From Imbricaverruca yamaguchii (lineage: Eukaryota; Arthropoda; Thecostraca; Neoverrucidae): a DNA stretch of 64,000 nt. A program made the translations under genes and the position numbers. The stretch spans positions 332,501 to 396,500 of the forward strand of contig JAOTOL010001393.1 of NCBI GenBank assembly GCA_034440575.1, written 5' to 3'. Of the stretch, positions 1-11,739 are shown piece by piece (position 1 is the first letter of the stretch; every line of letters begins with the position of its first letter). Below the pieces are notes generated by a model. It ran no database searches. It saw only the letters and a program-made list of their open reading frames with translations, and was not told the origin of the DNA.

Positions 1-790
1 GGACATATGACACACTTTCTGGAAGACATTCTTCTACGACGTTTCTTCCAAGTAAACTACCAATCCTTCTTGTCGAATGTGAACTACCTTGATCATGGAC
101 TTCCACAGGGTAGTGTCGTTTCTCCAACGCTGTTTCTTCTCGTGATGAATAACATCTTCCGCGACTACTGCTAACCCTTCCATCCATCCGGCATTCTATG
201 TTTACCAATGATCTGGCACTCTGGTGTACTCAGCCAACCTGTGCGCAGGCGTGCGCTTTATTACAGGTCGCACTGGACCACACTACTCAGTGGTGCAACC
301 AGTGGAGCTTCTTCATATCAGCTCCGAAGTCCGCTACGGTGGCTTCTAAACGAGGTTCGGCACCTTTGAATGTCGCGCTAAGACTTGCGGGCGACAATAT
401 ACCGCTGGTATCCTCACACATTTCTCGGAATTACTCTAGACAGCCGTCTCATTTTCCGCAGGCATGTAAAAAATACAAGAACTCGTCGCCTGTTACGATT
501 GAATGCTTTAAAATCCCTCACAGGACGATCCCGTGGTGCCGATCGAAAAACACTTGCAACGCTTTTTATCAGGCTGATTAGATCGGTACTGGAACACAAC
601 TCTTTCTTTTTTTTTGATGACAGCACGTTCTTTAGAAAAACGCCTTGAAGCAATCCAATCATCGTGCCTTCGTGTTATATCTGGAGCGTTCAGAACTACT
701 ATCCGCGGTATCCGCGCTGCGGGTGAATCTGAATCTTCCATCTTTATCGGATCGTCGAATGGTTTCCATACTCCGATACAAATATCAGGT
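1..790 (+). pseudogene. LINE reverse transcriptase fragment (RNase H-type LINE, copy 1)
   Basis: Decayed reverse transcriptase of a non-LTR retrotransposon, cut by the left window edge. Around 95-170 one frame reads LPQGSVVSPTLFLLVMNNI, the conserved RT block before the catalytic box. Around 198-350 another frame reads FTNDLALW, where active elements have a (Y/F)xDDL motif, followed by TTQWCNQWSFFISAPKSA. About 430-480 gives FLGITLDSRLIFRRHV (thumb) and about 620-680 gives EKRLEAIQSSCLRVISGAF. The pieces lie in different frames with stops between them, so it is not functional: the first catalytic Asp of the box is Asn and there are at least two frameshifts. Family assignment (I/Jockey-like) rests on these motifs and on the downstream RNase H. 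Confidence 0.8.
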
Positions 791-1039
791 CCAGTACACA
801 CGAAACCATGATGACCATGACCACTGCAGTCGATGCGCCCCTAAGCCCCCCCAACACACGAAACCATCCAGCATCTTTAGCATTCACACCGAGTCGGGCT
901 CCAGGCCACAGAAGGCACCTAAGACCAATCAACACCGTGACAAGGCTTGCTGAAGTAGCTGCTGCAACGCTGGGAATGCCACCATTGTCCACTGCAACAA
1001 AACCTCGTCTGTTTCCATTCTGGCTTTACAACGCATTAT

Positions 1040-1535
1040 CCATCGAATATCTTTTCCACTTCAAGAAGTCACGGACCACGGAATTTGAGGAGCCAGCGTC
1101 TTTCATGGAGTACAAGGGTGTGCATATATTGAGTTGTTCTACAATGACGGCTCTGGTTACGGCCAAAAAGCTGGGGCAGCCGCTGAGGGCCGGAACTTCC
1201 GTTTCGGCACGAGACTCCCTAATTTCACCACCGTCTTCATCCTCTGAGCTATATACAATGAAAATCTCTCTGTCGCATATCAAAGAAGTCGGCATTGCTC
1301 AGGCAGTCATTTGTGCGGACTCCCGAGCCTCCTAACAGGCACGGCACGGACATCACAGCATCGAACACCCTCATGTGTTGGAGCTGGTTGAAATTTGGCA
1401 TTGTCTTCCACCTTCGCAGAACGTTATTTTCTTACGGATCCCTGGGCATTTTGAAATACCGGGCAATGCACGAGCTGATGCCCAGGCGAACGAATCCATT
1501 CTCTCACCAACACCGCTGGAAATTCCTGAGAGATA
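1040..1535 (+). pseudogene. LINE RNase H domain remnant, probably the same element as 1-790
   Basis: Fragments of the RNase H domain found C-terminal to RT in some LINEs. One frame near 1130-1190 gives FYNDGSGYGQKAGAAAEG, matching the YTDGS block with Asn for Thr. Near 1245-1330 follows SELYTMKISLSHIKEVGIAQ and then VICADSRAS, the second and third acidic blocks. Near 1420-1500 comes FLRIPGHFEIPGNARADAQ, equivalent to the terminal GNExAD block. Frame changes separate these blocks. It lies collinear with the RT fragment and stops where an inverted repeat array begins at about 1535. Confidence 0.7.
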
Positions 1536-2000
1536 AAAAATCAGAAAAGATCCACACAAATCTCATTGAACCGAGAAAACTGGCGTTGGGTACCCGGAAC
1601 CACGCGCCTGGGAGCCATAAGTCAGGCTGGACACAAAAAAAAGATAGCACCGATGCCCCAGAAACGAACTAGGGCCCACAAATGTACGTGAGAAGCCCCA
1701 AATAAGCACAGCGGGACCCCAAGAGCACAACGGGGCCGAAAATACAACTGACGCTCTAGTGCACACAATATCCCAAAAAGCGACAGGGCCTTAAAACATG
1801 CGTTGCAGCCCTAAATAAACACTGGAAGCTCTCAAAGGACGCATACTAACGCACACGGGTCCGAAAACGTGGCTGGAACCACAAAACGCAAAGTTGTTCC
1901 AAATCGAAGAAAAGGACCAGGAGCTAAACAAGCACATCGGGATTTTCGAAAATCCTGAGACACGTAAAAATGTAATCGGTACATAACAAGCAACAAACCC
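1535..2000 (-). repeat. Inverted arm of the degenerate GCGCGATTTT array
   Basis: About 100 bases at 1540-1640 are close to the reverse complement of 2980-3080: both encode EPRKLALG-x-RNHA on the minus-strand sense. The rest of the stretch carries the same degenerate units in reverse. The array at 2440-4130 therefore has an inverted partner about 1.4 kb away. No gene seen. Confidence 0.6.
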
Positions 2001-2439
2001 CTAAAAGAAGCGGGAGTTTAGAAAATGTATTAAACCCCTACCTTGAAGTTATAATATATTACCCATCACTTTGAAACGTAAAACTTCCCAATTTCACGCA
2101 TTCCAGTTCATATCACCCGGTCGCTACGACGCCAACATCCGTGCACGTGCACACTCATCTTGCGCATTCAGTGCATTCGGCACACTTCGTGCGATACTAC
2201 GGTTTCTGCCAGGCCTGCCTTTTGCTAATTACTGCCACATGATAGACTTGCGCGATATTTAACGTGCTGGAATGCTTAGCATGGGCGTTCGCCGCGGAAA
2301 GTCGAGTAATTCAATTAGATCATTAATTCCCTACCTCCCACATTTTCTGGTAGTTACGAAATGCAGATTCCGCTCAGCTTTGATGCACCTGATATCTTTG
2401 CTGCTATCCTCCCAGAATGGCCATCGAACCGAGGCCCTT
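2001..2439. other. Unassigned spacer
   Basis: No coding signature, RNA gene or clear repeat recognised. It separates the two opposed arms of the GCGCGATTTT-type array. Confidence 0.5.
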
Positions 2440-3783
2440 CCTCGGTGTTCTTTTTTTTTGGACACGCTGGGTCTTCTTTGGCCCACGGGTTGTGTCTTAT
2501 GGCTCTAAACCATTTTTTTGTCAGAGGCCCAATACATTTTCGAAACCCTTCCTCGTTTTAGTGTGTTGTTGCTTTTTGGGGGCACCGATGACTTTTCACG
2601 TGTCAGGGCGTTTTCAATGATCCCGATATCTTCATTTAACGCCCGGCGCTTTTGTTAGTTTTGGAACCATGCTGCCATTTGCGACCCCAGCCCTTCCTTC
2701 AGGCCCTGGTGCGTTCTTGTGATCTATGTGTGCCTTAAGAGCTTCTGGTGTATTTTTATAGGTCCAGGTATGTTTGTCTATGGCTGCAACGCATGTGTTA
2801 AGGCCCTGTCGCTTTTTGGGAGACTATTTGCGTTTTGGAGGGCCAGTTGTATTGTCGTCCCCCGTTGTGCTCTCAGGTTCCTGTTGTGTTTTTTTTGTTT
2901 TTTTGGGGGGGACTTCTGACGCAGATTTGTGGAGCTCCAATACGATTTTGTGGATTCGGTACGGTGCTTCTTAGTTCCAGCGCGTTTTATCGCGCCCAAG
3001 CGCGTGGTTCCGGGGACCCAACGCCAGTTTTCTGGGCTCAACGCGATTTTTGTGGATTTTTTCTTCTTCTGAAGTCTTCGGCCTGATTTTTCGAGTCCCT
3101 GGCGCCACGTTTTTGCATCTCACCTCATTTTTATACGGTATGTTTTTCAGTGCCATACGCAATTTGTGAAGGTATCTGGTAGCATGTTCGGTGCTCTAGA
3201 GCCATTTTCTTGAACAGGACATTTATTTTGTTGAATCCATTCTTATTTTGGAAGGCTCCAGCTTGATTTTTTTCGGATACCGATACGGTTTTTATAGTCA
3301 CACTGTTTTTACGTGTGGGCCTAGACGCCAATTTTGTAGAGCTTCGACGGGACTCCGATGGGAATTGTGGGTCCTGAGCGCGATATTTTGGAGGACAGAT
3401 TCGAGTTTGTGGGAAGCGTTCTACTTTGCTGTTGCCCCAACGTGATTTTGGCGGTTCCTATTGCAAGATTTCAAGCCTCGGAATTAGTTTTCGGGGGCCG
3501 GAAGTACCTATTTGGAGACCACTGTGCGGATTTTGGTGGACGGACGCGAATTTTAGTGGCCCCAGCGCGAGTTTTGGAGCCCAGGCACGATTCTTGGGAG
3601 ATTATGCCCCTGAGCATGGAGGGGGAATTTACCTCTTTGATATGCCATTGCGGCCACTAAAGGAGTACATTTTTGTCACAGAGTGACATTCCGGTTAAGA
3701 ATTGATTTTTAGAGCAACTTCAACTTTTGGGGCCCGGCGCGCCCTTCTGGACATCCAGGGTGATTCTCAAGGGCTGCGACGCG

Positions 3784-3860
<77 letters not shown>

Positions 3861-4130
3861 TCAAATGTGATTGGAGCGAGTTGGAGTGCTTTTGTACTTT
3901 TTTGTGGGCTTTTGTGAATGTTTTTCAGAATTAGACCCATGTCCGGAGTGTTTTTCGTTGCTCCGGCTTCATTTGTTTTAGTCCCAATGAGACTGTCGTG
4001 GAATGGTACGACCCGTCGTGCCACTAGATTGATTTTCATGGTCCGGTCGTACATTTTTGGTACCGAGGCTCAGAGTGATTTTCAAGTGCCCCGGCCTAAT
4101 TTTTTTGGGTCCATATCGTAAATATGAAAC
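2440..4130 (+). repeat. Degenerate ~30-bp tandem array, GCGCGATTTT/GGGCCC type
   Basis: Diverged units built on (g)cgcgatttt followed by tt-rich bases and a ggcccc or gggccc block recur roughly every 30 bases. The same family returns at 13030-14200 and 15140-15440. Open frames across it change at every unit and are not genes. A (TA)n tract interrupts it. Confidence 0.65.
3786..3858. repeat. (TA)n microsatellite
   Basis: An uninterrupted run of about 36 TA dinucleotides inside the degenerate array. It produces spurious YIYIYI reading frames on both strands. Confidence 0.99.
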
Positions 4131-4149
4131 ACCCCGACACGACTTCTAC

Positions 4150-5810
4150 CATTTCTTAGGTAATTCTCACAAATTGTAGGCCTCATCTCGCGTCAGCAGT
4201 ACCTCGTCCCATGTCCTGAAGCCTCTTTACCGGATTTCAACGTCTTATGTCCTACCCTCATCCATATTCAATGTCCTCCTCTCTCCTCTTACACCCTGGG
4301 GCCTTTTACCATGGCATGGGGCTTCCTCTCATGTCCCAGGGGGCTGGATACCGAAGCAGTCGAAGCGCTCCTCAGCCCAAATAACCAACCCAAGTCATGT
4401 CCCAGGGGCATTATCTGCCAACTTAGTGGCATCCTGCCACGCCCCATGGGCCTCCTCCTTTATCCTGACAAAGCCTTACCAGTATTGAGGGAATCTTCAA
4501 TTCCGAAAACCTCGCACCCACTCATACCTGTTACCACTCCCATCTTAAGGGCCTCCTCTCATTTTATTGGAAATATTTCCGGTATTCGGGGCCTCATTCA
4601 GTCCTGGAGACCTACTCCTTTTTGGGGGCTACTCTCGGATCCGGCAGGGCCCTCATTTCTCTTCTAGAGTCCTTTTTTTCAAATTAGGAGCCTCCTCTCA
4701 CGATTTGGGGACCTCATGCTCTGTGTTTTGATTCGAACTCCCCCATCTTAAGAGTTGTATCTTATCTTCTGGTGGACTCCTCTTCTCTCCCAGGTTCCTC
4801 CTCTTCCAAATTATGCCGAACCTTTCCTATCTCAGTGGTCTTGCTATTTCCCGAGGACGTTTTTGGCCATATGCGAGCGTTCTTTTCCGCCTGGGAACTA
4901 TCTCTCTTATCCAATGGCCTTTCTCTCCAATTTTATGGCCTCCTCGTTCATCATGGGGCATTATTTCCAACCATGTGTCGTCCTCTTCCGAATTAGGTGC
5001 CTCCTGCCATGTCTCTGGATCATCCTTTTCTATCTTGGTGGAACCTTACTCGTTTTGGTGCCTATTTTTGCATCTCCGAAACCTCATCGCATATCCACTG
5101 GCTTTCTTTTCCGTCTTAGGGCCCCCCTCTCATAGGCTGGGGCCTTCCTTCCCGTATTGGTGCTTCCTTTGCAATTATGGGTGCCTCCGTGCACATTTTG
5201 ACACTCTCTTGATTTCTGGGGCCTCATACCCTCTCTTAGGTAACTCCTTTCACGTCTTGGAGGCCTCTTCATCTGTGTTTGGAACCTCATTATCCTCTTA
5301 GCAGGGTGCTTTTGCGTCCTAGTCCTAAATATTCTGTTCTAGGGTACTCGTCTTCTAAAATGTGGGCCTCATCTGGCTGGTCTCAGTGGCCATTCCTCAT
5401 TCCTAGGGGGACCTTCCTACCCATCTTGGGCCCACCTCCGGCGTCCGGATAAATATCTCTTGGCATTATTTTCTATTGTAGGGTCCTTCTCTTCCATCTT
5501 CGTGGCCTCGTCTTCCAAATTAAGAATATCTCGCCACCCATCGGAAGCCTTCTCGTGTGACCCCGGGAACCCTTCTTGCCCGTCTCGGTGGCATCCTTTT
5601 CGTCCTGGAGGTCTCTTTTTCGTCCTGGGGACCTACTTTTCGTCCTGGGGGCCTCCTCACAATCCCTGTTCTATGTTTGTTACAGGAACCTGATTATATT
5701 TCCTGGGGGCTTCGTTGTCAGTCTTGGATCCTCCTTGGTAGCATCATATTCTGTTCCGTCGGGCTCCTTCCCCACCTTTATGTCCTATGCATTTCCGGAT
5801 AGTGATCTCC
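4150..5810 (+). repeat. Degenerate pyrimidine-rich array, GGGGCCTCCTTTTCGTCCT type
   Basis: Units of about 25-32 bases built on ggggcctcc followed by ttttcgtcctg or diverged forms. They become most regular at 5580-5660 and resume at 7220-7660. Translations are frame-shifting pseudo-repeats, so no gene is called. Confidence 0.65.
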
Positions 5811-5954
5811 CCAAATTGCAGGGGCATCTCCCTAGTCTCAAGGCAAGGGGTGGAGACGATTTCATCCGCTGCCCCCACCTCGGTAGCGACGTCCCTGCTC
5901 CGATACCTCATCCCATATCCGCTGCCTTTCTTTTCCGGCTTAGCACGCGCCCTG

Positions 5955-6665
5955 AAGGGCGGGGGGCTAAATCCGCCCATCCCTCCGGTTTTTCGTAGAT
6001 AACTCCAGATTTTACCGGCAGATATACGCCATTGTTTGTGTACCTGCTTATAAAGGAACGGCGCGTTGTTTAAAGTAAGAAAAATGAAATTCGACCGAAG
6101 ATATTTCGAGTTAGAGGTCGCTAAAACAAATACATTTGCTCAGCGCCAGACCACAAATACCGGCGCTGATGCGCTTCCCGTATATTGGGACAAGGAAGTG
6201 TTCTTGGAAAAACTAGCGACTTCTTTGTTGCACATTGTTATGCTATATTGTTTTCATGTCAGGTAACCGAGGTCAAGTCAGGTCAAGTTCATGACAGGCT
6301 AACACACGCAGTGGAGGGGGATGGCGGGATCCGCCCACCCCTCCGATTTTTCGTACATAACTCCATCTTGTCCCGGCCGATATACGCCAGTTTGTGCGTA
6401 CCTACTTGGAAATGGCCGGCACGTTGTTTAAAGTAAGAAAAAGGAAAATCGCCCGAACACTTTTCAAGTTAGGGGCCGTTAAAGTAAAAACAATTCGCAG
6501 CGCCAGACCATAAAAATCGGCGCTGATGCGCTTCCCGTGCATTGGCAAAAGGGAACTGTTCTTGACAAGTCTAGCCACTTGTTTGATGCATTTTGTTATG
6601 GTGTATGTGTGTAAGTCATGTTAGGTCCCCGAGGTCATGTCAGGTCAAGTTCATGACAGGCTAAT
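5955..6665 (+). repeat. Two tandem copies of a 358-bp unit
   Basis: The block starting ccgcccatccctccg at 5973 is repeated at 6331 (ccgcccacccctccg). Similarity continues through tatacgcca, cgttgtttaaagtaagaaaa, gcgccagacca, ggcgctgatgcgcttcccgt and ends in ggtcaagttcatgacaggcta. Each copy starts with a GGCGG-to-CCGCC inverted motif. It sits inside the pyrimidine-rich array. No open frame is conserved between copies, so this is probably a non-coding mobile repeat. Confidence 0.75.
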
Positions 6666-7219
6666 AGAACCAAACTTGGTCAACTGGAATGCGGTAAAAA
6701 TGTCTGTCATGCGATTGATGTCACTTTACATGTTACTCCCTACACATCCAGAAACCTTCTGTATGTCATTGTGTGCTTAAGCTTTTCCATACTTTATTCA
6801 TGTATTTCACTCCTTTCTTTGCGAAGCCGATTGTACCAAACCGCCCAACGGAACAGTCGGGTGGCAGCCCGGTCAGGGTAACTGGTGCAGGTAATGACCT
6901 GATAAAGTGCTCCCATGTAGGTGACCTGAGGTCAAATGGCGGTCTGGCATCTGTATTGCATCATTAGTAGTGTCCAAAACATCATTAATATCAATTCTGG
7001 AGCATTTAAAGACAATCACAGCGATCCATAACAATGCCAAGCCAATCCACGCAAAACGAGAAAATTGTGTTATTTTGACCTCATTTGACCTTGAAGATAT
7101 TGACCTAAGGTCATAAGATGTGCACACAATAGCGTTCACTATCGTGCCCATCCACCCTGTGAATTTCATTGTTCTAGCCTCAGTAGGAGCCGAGATCTTA
7201 GAGGGGGCGGTATCCGCCC
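6666..7219 (+). repeat. GGTCA-rich repeat with a terminal hairpin
   Basis: This stretch carries several ggtca and tgacc motifs (6890-7110) and ends with a 9-bp stem, AGGGGGCGG-tat-CCGCCCCCT, at about 7200-7220. The same GGCGG...CCGCC theme opens both 358-bp units, so it is probably a diverged or partial third copy. No coding evidence. Confidence 0.45.
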
Positions 7220-7665
7220 CCTGCAGTGTGCGTACTTTTCCGAGGCCCTCCAGGGCGCGTGTTAAGGCCTCTTCTTACTTCCTTGGGCCTCTCTTCCCGT
7301 ATTGAGACTGCTTTGCATTGTTGGGGGCCTCCATGCCAATTTTTGGCACTTTATTGATTTCTGGGGCCTCCTACCCTCCCCTAGATGGCTTCTTTTTCAA
7401 ATTATCGGCCTCCTCCTGGAGGCCCCTAGTTTGTAGAATCTCCTTTTCTTCCTGGGGGCCTCCTTTTCGTCCTAGGGTCCTCTTTTTCGTCCGGTGGAAC
7501 CTCCTGTTCGTCCTGGAGGCCTCCTTTTTATCCTGGAGAGCCTCCTTTTCGTCCTGGGGGGGGGGGGGCTCCTTTTCGCCCTGGGGGCCTCCTTTTCATC
7601 CTGGAGGCATCCTGCCCGTCCTGGGGCCTCCTTTTCGTCCCGGGGGCCTCCTCGAATTTCAGGGG
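7220..7665 (+). repeat. Continuation of the GGGGCCTCCTTTTCGTCCT array
   Basis: Regular units recur at 7440-7640, including a 12-G run at 7557-7568. A ~70-bp block just after it (7678-7745: agtctcac, cccccgctgc, gcgacg, ccctgg) resembles 5838-5910, so related sequence brackets the 5.8-7.7 kb segment. Confidence 0.6.
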
Positions 7666-7745
7666 GTAGGGCAACGCCCACAGTCTCACGACAGGGGGAA
7701 ATTTCCCCCGCTGCTCCCCCGGTCGCGACGCCCCTGGTGCCATCC

Positions 7746-8940
7746 CGCCCTCCCCTGGCGCGTATCGGGCTGAGCGCGGACAGCGGACATCTCGCTGCAG
7801 CCGCATCATTGTGCTACGGTGGCATCAACCCGAACTCTGGTGATTCCCGGGTCGGCTCCGTGGAACCCAATCACGTATCTTGGCCTGGGTTTTGCCTCTT
7901 TTCGGGTGCCCGCTGCCTGGTGAGCGACGGATGGGGAGAGGTACGAGACCCCTGCGGGTTTTTTCTTGACTAGCGTGCTTGATAGCGTTCGCTGCGGGAT
8001 AATACTCGCAGTGGTCTGCTTCTCCTGGCGAATCTCAGGAAAGCCATTAGCAAAAAAAAAAAAAAAAAATTAGTAAAAACTTTCAAACTCGGCGCAGTTC
8101 AATGTACGCGATATCACAATGTGCCGGAAGCATAAAAAAAGGGCTGAGCCGTGTCACCTCGAGCTTTGGGGTTTGAGGTTTTACAGTGGTTGCTTTTCCT
8201 GCGTTGCCTAATTTCAGTTTAGAAAATTCTACATTTGTTGTGAATGGATCCATGTGCCGGGTAACATATCTCTCCAGGATTTAATTGCGTTTCGTTACTG
8301 GCCTTAATTTGAAGCCGGACTACGCAAACCGAGAAGTTTGCATTCTAAGCAGTGCTGGAAGAACTTCAAGCAAGAGTAATGTACCTATTACTATTTATGA
8401 TATAAAAATACTACACAATTATTATAGTCTACAGTATTTTCGCACAGTAGATCGTACCGGCCATACAAAGTTCAGTGTATGGTCGCTAAGCATTTTGTGT
8501 ATAGAACGTGTTTGCCATCTTGTGAATACGTGAAAGGCACCTCCTGTCCCTAGGTATGCCAAGTGGAACCCTCTCCTTGTAATTTTCCTGTCAAATATGC
8601 CCTACAGACACTTTGTAGTGGTACCCCTCCCTCCCAGATAAATTTCTCCATTCCAGAATTAACTCGTGATAGCTTTGTCATAATCAACCTTAGCTTGCTC
8701 GGGATGTCAAGATAGACATTCATTGTATGATTAGGCTTTCATTGAGTATCTCACCTCCTTTCTTCCATAGACATACATAATTATGGTGAATTTAGTGATG
8801 AAAGTAACTAAGATATAAAGTGTGCTATGATATACAGTGAAAGTGTGCTATGATATAAATGGTATTTCATGAGTCCATGCTGCAAGCATTCACATGCCTT
8901 AATGCTTCAAGTGTGTTGTCAGAAAAAAATTAGAAACTTG
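7746..8940. other. Unassigned, AT-rich in its right half
   Basis: Nothing recognised apart from an A17-18 run near 8051-8069. Composition shifts from GC-rich to AT-rich at about 8000. No exon with convincing splice borders was seen. Confidence 0.5.
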
Positions 8941-8954
8941 CACGACTGTCCTCC

Positions 8955-10075
8955 AAGGAAAGCTTAATAATTATGCGAGATACTGAAGAGCAACCTACAC
9001 ACTGCAAAGCTAAACCTATACTGATGTGTGGCATATATTGTGCATTGCTGTATCTGGCTTGTCTACTGACATTGTTGAGCAGTGTAGGATTTCCTTTTTT
9101 CTTGGCGGTGGGGTACAAAATTTTTAGCTTGAGTACAAAAAATAGTCGTGCACTTCCCAACAATTAATCTTGTTTTAGTGGGGCTGAAACCAATGTTCTT
9201 ACCCATTTCTTACCCTGGCAGAGATGGTGGCACCACAAGGAATTGAAACCCTGTACCCCTGAAAACTGCTGATGCAAGGCACAACACCACTAGTATGCAG
9301 TATGCAGTTATATTTAAAGGTGCATTATTTATCTTTTCACACATTTGCAAAAAAATATTGAAGTCATTTGTGAGTTCACAAATGGCATTGGTTTCTTGGT
9401 GTCATTCCCATGGAGAACTTGCTTGTTCCAAAGCCACATTGAGAAAATGTAAAGTTGCTTCTTTGCATTGAATGGGCTTAGTGTCTAAAAAATTTGTCTC
9501 TTTAACAAAATGACCTTTAATTGCACATTGAAGGCATCTTAATGGTCAAACAAGGCTTGAAGGTTTACTCTGGCAATACCAAGTACCCCCAGATTTGCCA
9601 ACTATGGATTTCTGGTACTTCTTTGCAAGTACTGCAGCACAAATATCTAATGATATATATATTTGTATATATATATATATATCATACATAAGAATAAATA
9701 ATGATAAATATCAAACCAATATTGAATAAATATTGAATTAATTTTGACTATTTTGACACAAATAAAGCATCTTCTCACAAGATGTCACATGCCACCATTT
9801 TTGGGGTGTGCAGAGATGTTTTTAGCACATCAATGGCACTACAAAACTGACAAACAACACCAACACCAACAGATCTGAATGTCATCTAGTTGCATTGTGG
9901 TCGTTGATGGGTTGGCCGTTTGGGACTGCTGAAACTGCTTGTTGCCTTCAGGTATGGACTTTGAGTGGCAACACTCAACCAAACAATGTTGTTCTTCCTT
10001 CCCCTTCTGGAGTACAAAATATTTCATTTAGTCTAGTCACAATTCTGGAGTACAAAATGTATTGCTATGCATGCC
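8955..10075 (-). repeat. ~1.1-kb interspersed repeat with tRNA-like head, copy 1
   Basis: Its reverse complement matches 36395-37610 along most of its length. Shared landmarks are the gtactcca/tggagtac motifs, the block aagtaccagaaatcc...tttgcc...gggtacttggta, the tRNA-like stretch ctagtggtgttgtgcc...ggggtac...tctgccagggt, and cttggttttagtggggctg-type sequence. Read on the minus strand, 9190-9300 carries possible A-box and B-box motifs. A decayed frame near 8960-9160 (minus) shares LKILYPTxKKK with the other copy. Class unknown; a tRNA-headed retroelement is likely. Confidence 0.65.
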
Positions 10076-10529
10076 ACCAACAAACACCAGTTTTTCCAGC
10101 ATCACAGTGAGTGTTTTGTTTCTGGCAATGACATCATCAAATCTAGGTAACATTGTAAGCTCTGATGTTAACATTAAGAGCATCACATGAATCTTCTGTC
10201 TTGATTGAAGTTTCCAGCCTGATGCATCAGGCTGGAAAATATTAGTTGTCAGTAATAATTATTGAATTAAGCCAGAAACACGGTTTTTATGTCAGAGTAT
10301 TGAATTGAGTACACAAAGTGTTGATTTTCTTCCTTTTAACATTTGTGACACACCAGGTATGGATAATTATACATAATGGGCTATATTTGTGGAAGAAAGA
10401 TTATAATAGTGTATTTTTCAGGCAATTGAGAAGTAATCATTTGCAGAGAAAATGAGTGGTTCAATCATTTTTTTTTCATGGTAAAATTAATTGTATCCAA
10501 ACAATCCATGGTACCAAATTTTGTCTTCA
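10076..10529. other. Unassigned AT-rich sequence
   Basis: No gene, RNA or clear repeat recognised. A short inverted pair, cagcctgatgcatcaggctg, lies near 10215-10235 (a 20-base perfect palindrome). Confidence 0.5.
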
Positions 10530-10862
10530 TGTTCAAAAATGCTCATTAGTACATCAGGCAACTTTCCTGATTTTCCTGTCTAAAAAATGTGTTACTCTAC
10601 TTTTGAATACATTCAAGGAGGAACTCCCCACATCAGCAGGCAGCCCATTCTACTGATGAACAACTCTGACTGAAGACCTGTTGTTGCTTAACTGTTCTAC
10701 ACTCGACTTGTCTAACTTGAATTGATGACTCCTATGTGATGTTCTAAACCAGAGAGCATCATTCAATTTGACCTGATCTAGCCCTTTAGCAATTTTGTAC
10801 ATTTCAATCATGTCCCCCTTAATCTCCTATACTTGAGTGATTACAGAGCTAATGCCATAAGC

Positions 10863-11097
10863 TTTCTAGAAAGAGTGCAGCTCAAAGTCTAGTGGGTTGG
10901 GGATGAGTAGCCTAGGGGTAAGTTGCCTGTCTCACAATCAAGAGGTTGTGGGTTCGAGTCTCACTTGTTGATACTCTTCGCCCGCGACCAATCAGGGTGA
11001 GAGATTGGCGACGCTACATGACTCAATGGTCGATGTGTCGTGAAACCAATAACCAACCAAAGTCTCCAACCAAAGGCTTTGAGCTGCACTCTTTCTA
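10863..11097. repeat. Inverted repeat flanking a SINE
   Basis: About 18-24 bases at 10863-10888 (aaagagtgcagctcaaag) recur as reverse complement at 11072-11097. The pair brackets the SINE inside the CR1 fragment. AAAGTCT also occurs directly on both sides of the SINE and may be a target-site duplication. Confidence 0.7.
10899..11060 (+). mobile_element. tRNA-derived SINE, family 1, copy 1
   Basis: The head carries an A-box-like tagcctaggggtaagttgcc and a B box ggttcgagtctc, and the body continues ccaatcagggtgagagattg, gcgacgctacatgactcaa and tgtcgtgaaaccaataacca. Three other copies in this window (25136-25238 truncated, 57073-57232, 63384-63542) share the body and tail. The tRNA-like boxes show Pol III ancestry; it is not a tRNA gene. 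Confidence 0.85.
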
Positions 11098-11739
11098 GCA
11101 CAGCTATACCTTTTTCTAGGGCTCTGCTTGTGTAGAATGTTCTAATTGCATGCATGCTAAGTGCAGTGCTTCATGACTTCCTTGCTCTTATATCTTACGC
11201 TCGTATTAATCAGTCCCATCATTCTGAGTGTCCTGTTCCTAGCTGAGATACATTGTTTGTCTGCTTTAAGGCCTTTTGAAACCGACACAGCAAAGTCTAG
11301 TTTAGTTAGTCTAAACAGTAATTGCTTTGGAAAATGAGAACTTTCAAAATCTAAGCAATTCAAGTTAAGCTACTCATATCTCAAGCAGTTCTTTTAAGAA
11401 AGAAAATAAAGCAATTCTTCCAGGAAATACTATATGGGAAATGCAAAGAAAACATGTTGTTTTCTGTAGGGCAATATATACAGAAGAATAACAAAATTGT
11501 ACCAAAATATCAAATACCCTGACCTAGTGTAGCTCATACTAGTGTTGGGTCACCTAGAACCTGCTAATGTTCAATAGTCTGATATCATTACATTACTAAA
11601 GCACTTTCCATCATCTGCAGTGTTAATGCTAAATTGTGTGATTTTAAACAGTGAATATTTTGCTTGTGATTTAAAAAAATATGAAATTGTGGGAAAATAT
11701 GTTACAAAATAAGCTTCAACAAGTGTGTGAGGTACTAGA

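Larger units (their letters stand above)
10530..11400 (-). pseudogene. CR1-like LINE, C-terminal RT region, interrupted by a SINE
   Basis: On the minus strand 11363-11157 reads DFAVSVSKGLKADKQC and then GLINTSVRYKSKEV, the thumb region of CR1-type reverse transcriptases. About 11155-11085 reads LEKGIAVLERVQLKAFG, and 10800-10560 reads GDMIEMYKIAKGLDQV...LWFRTSHRSH...NGLPADVGSSSLNVFKSR, the typical CR1 C-terminus. One in-frame stop replaces the Trp expected before NGLP. A SINE splits it at 10899-11060. Not functional. Confidence 0.8.

Noticed and set aside
3785..4054. YIYIYI frames at the (TA)n tracts, also at 28028-28339
   Set aside because: Microsatellite artefacts.
10899..11060. tRNA genes at the B-box-like GGTTCGA motifs (also 24556-24712, 57073-57232, 63384-63542)
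   Set aside because: No cloverleaf could be formed; bodies and tails match SINEs in several copies.
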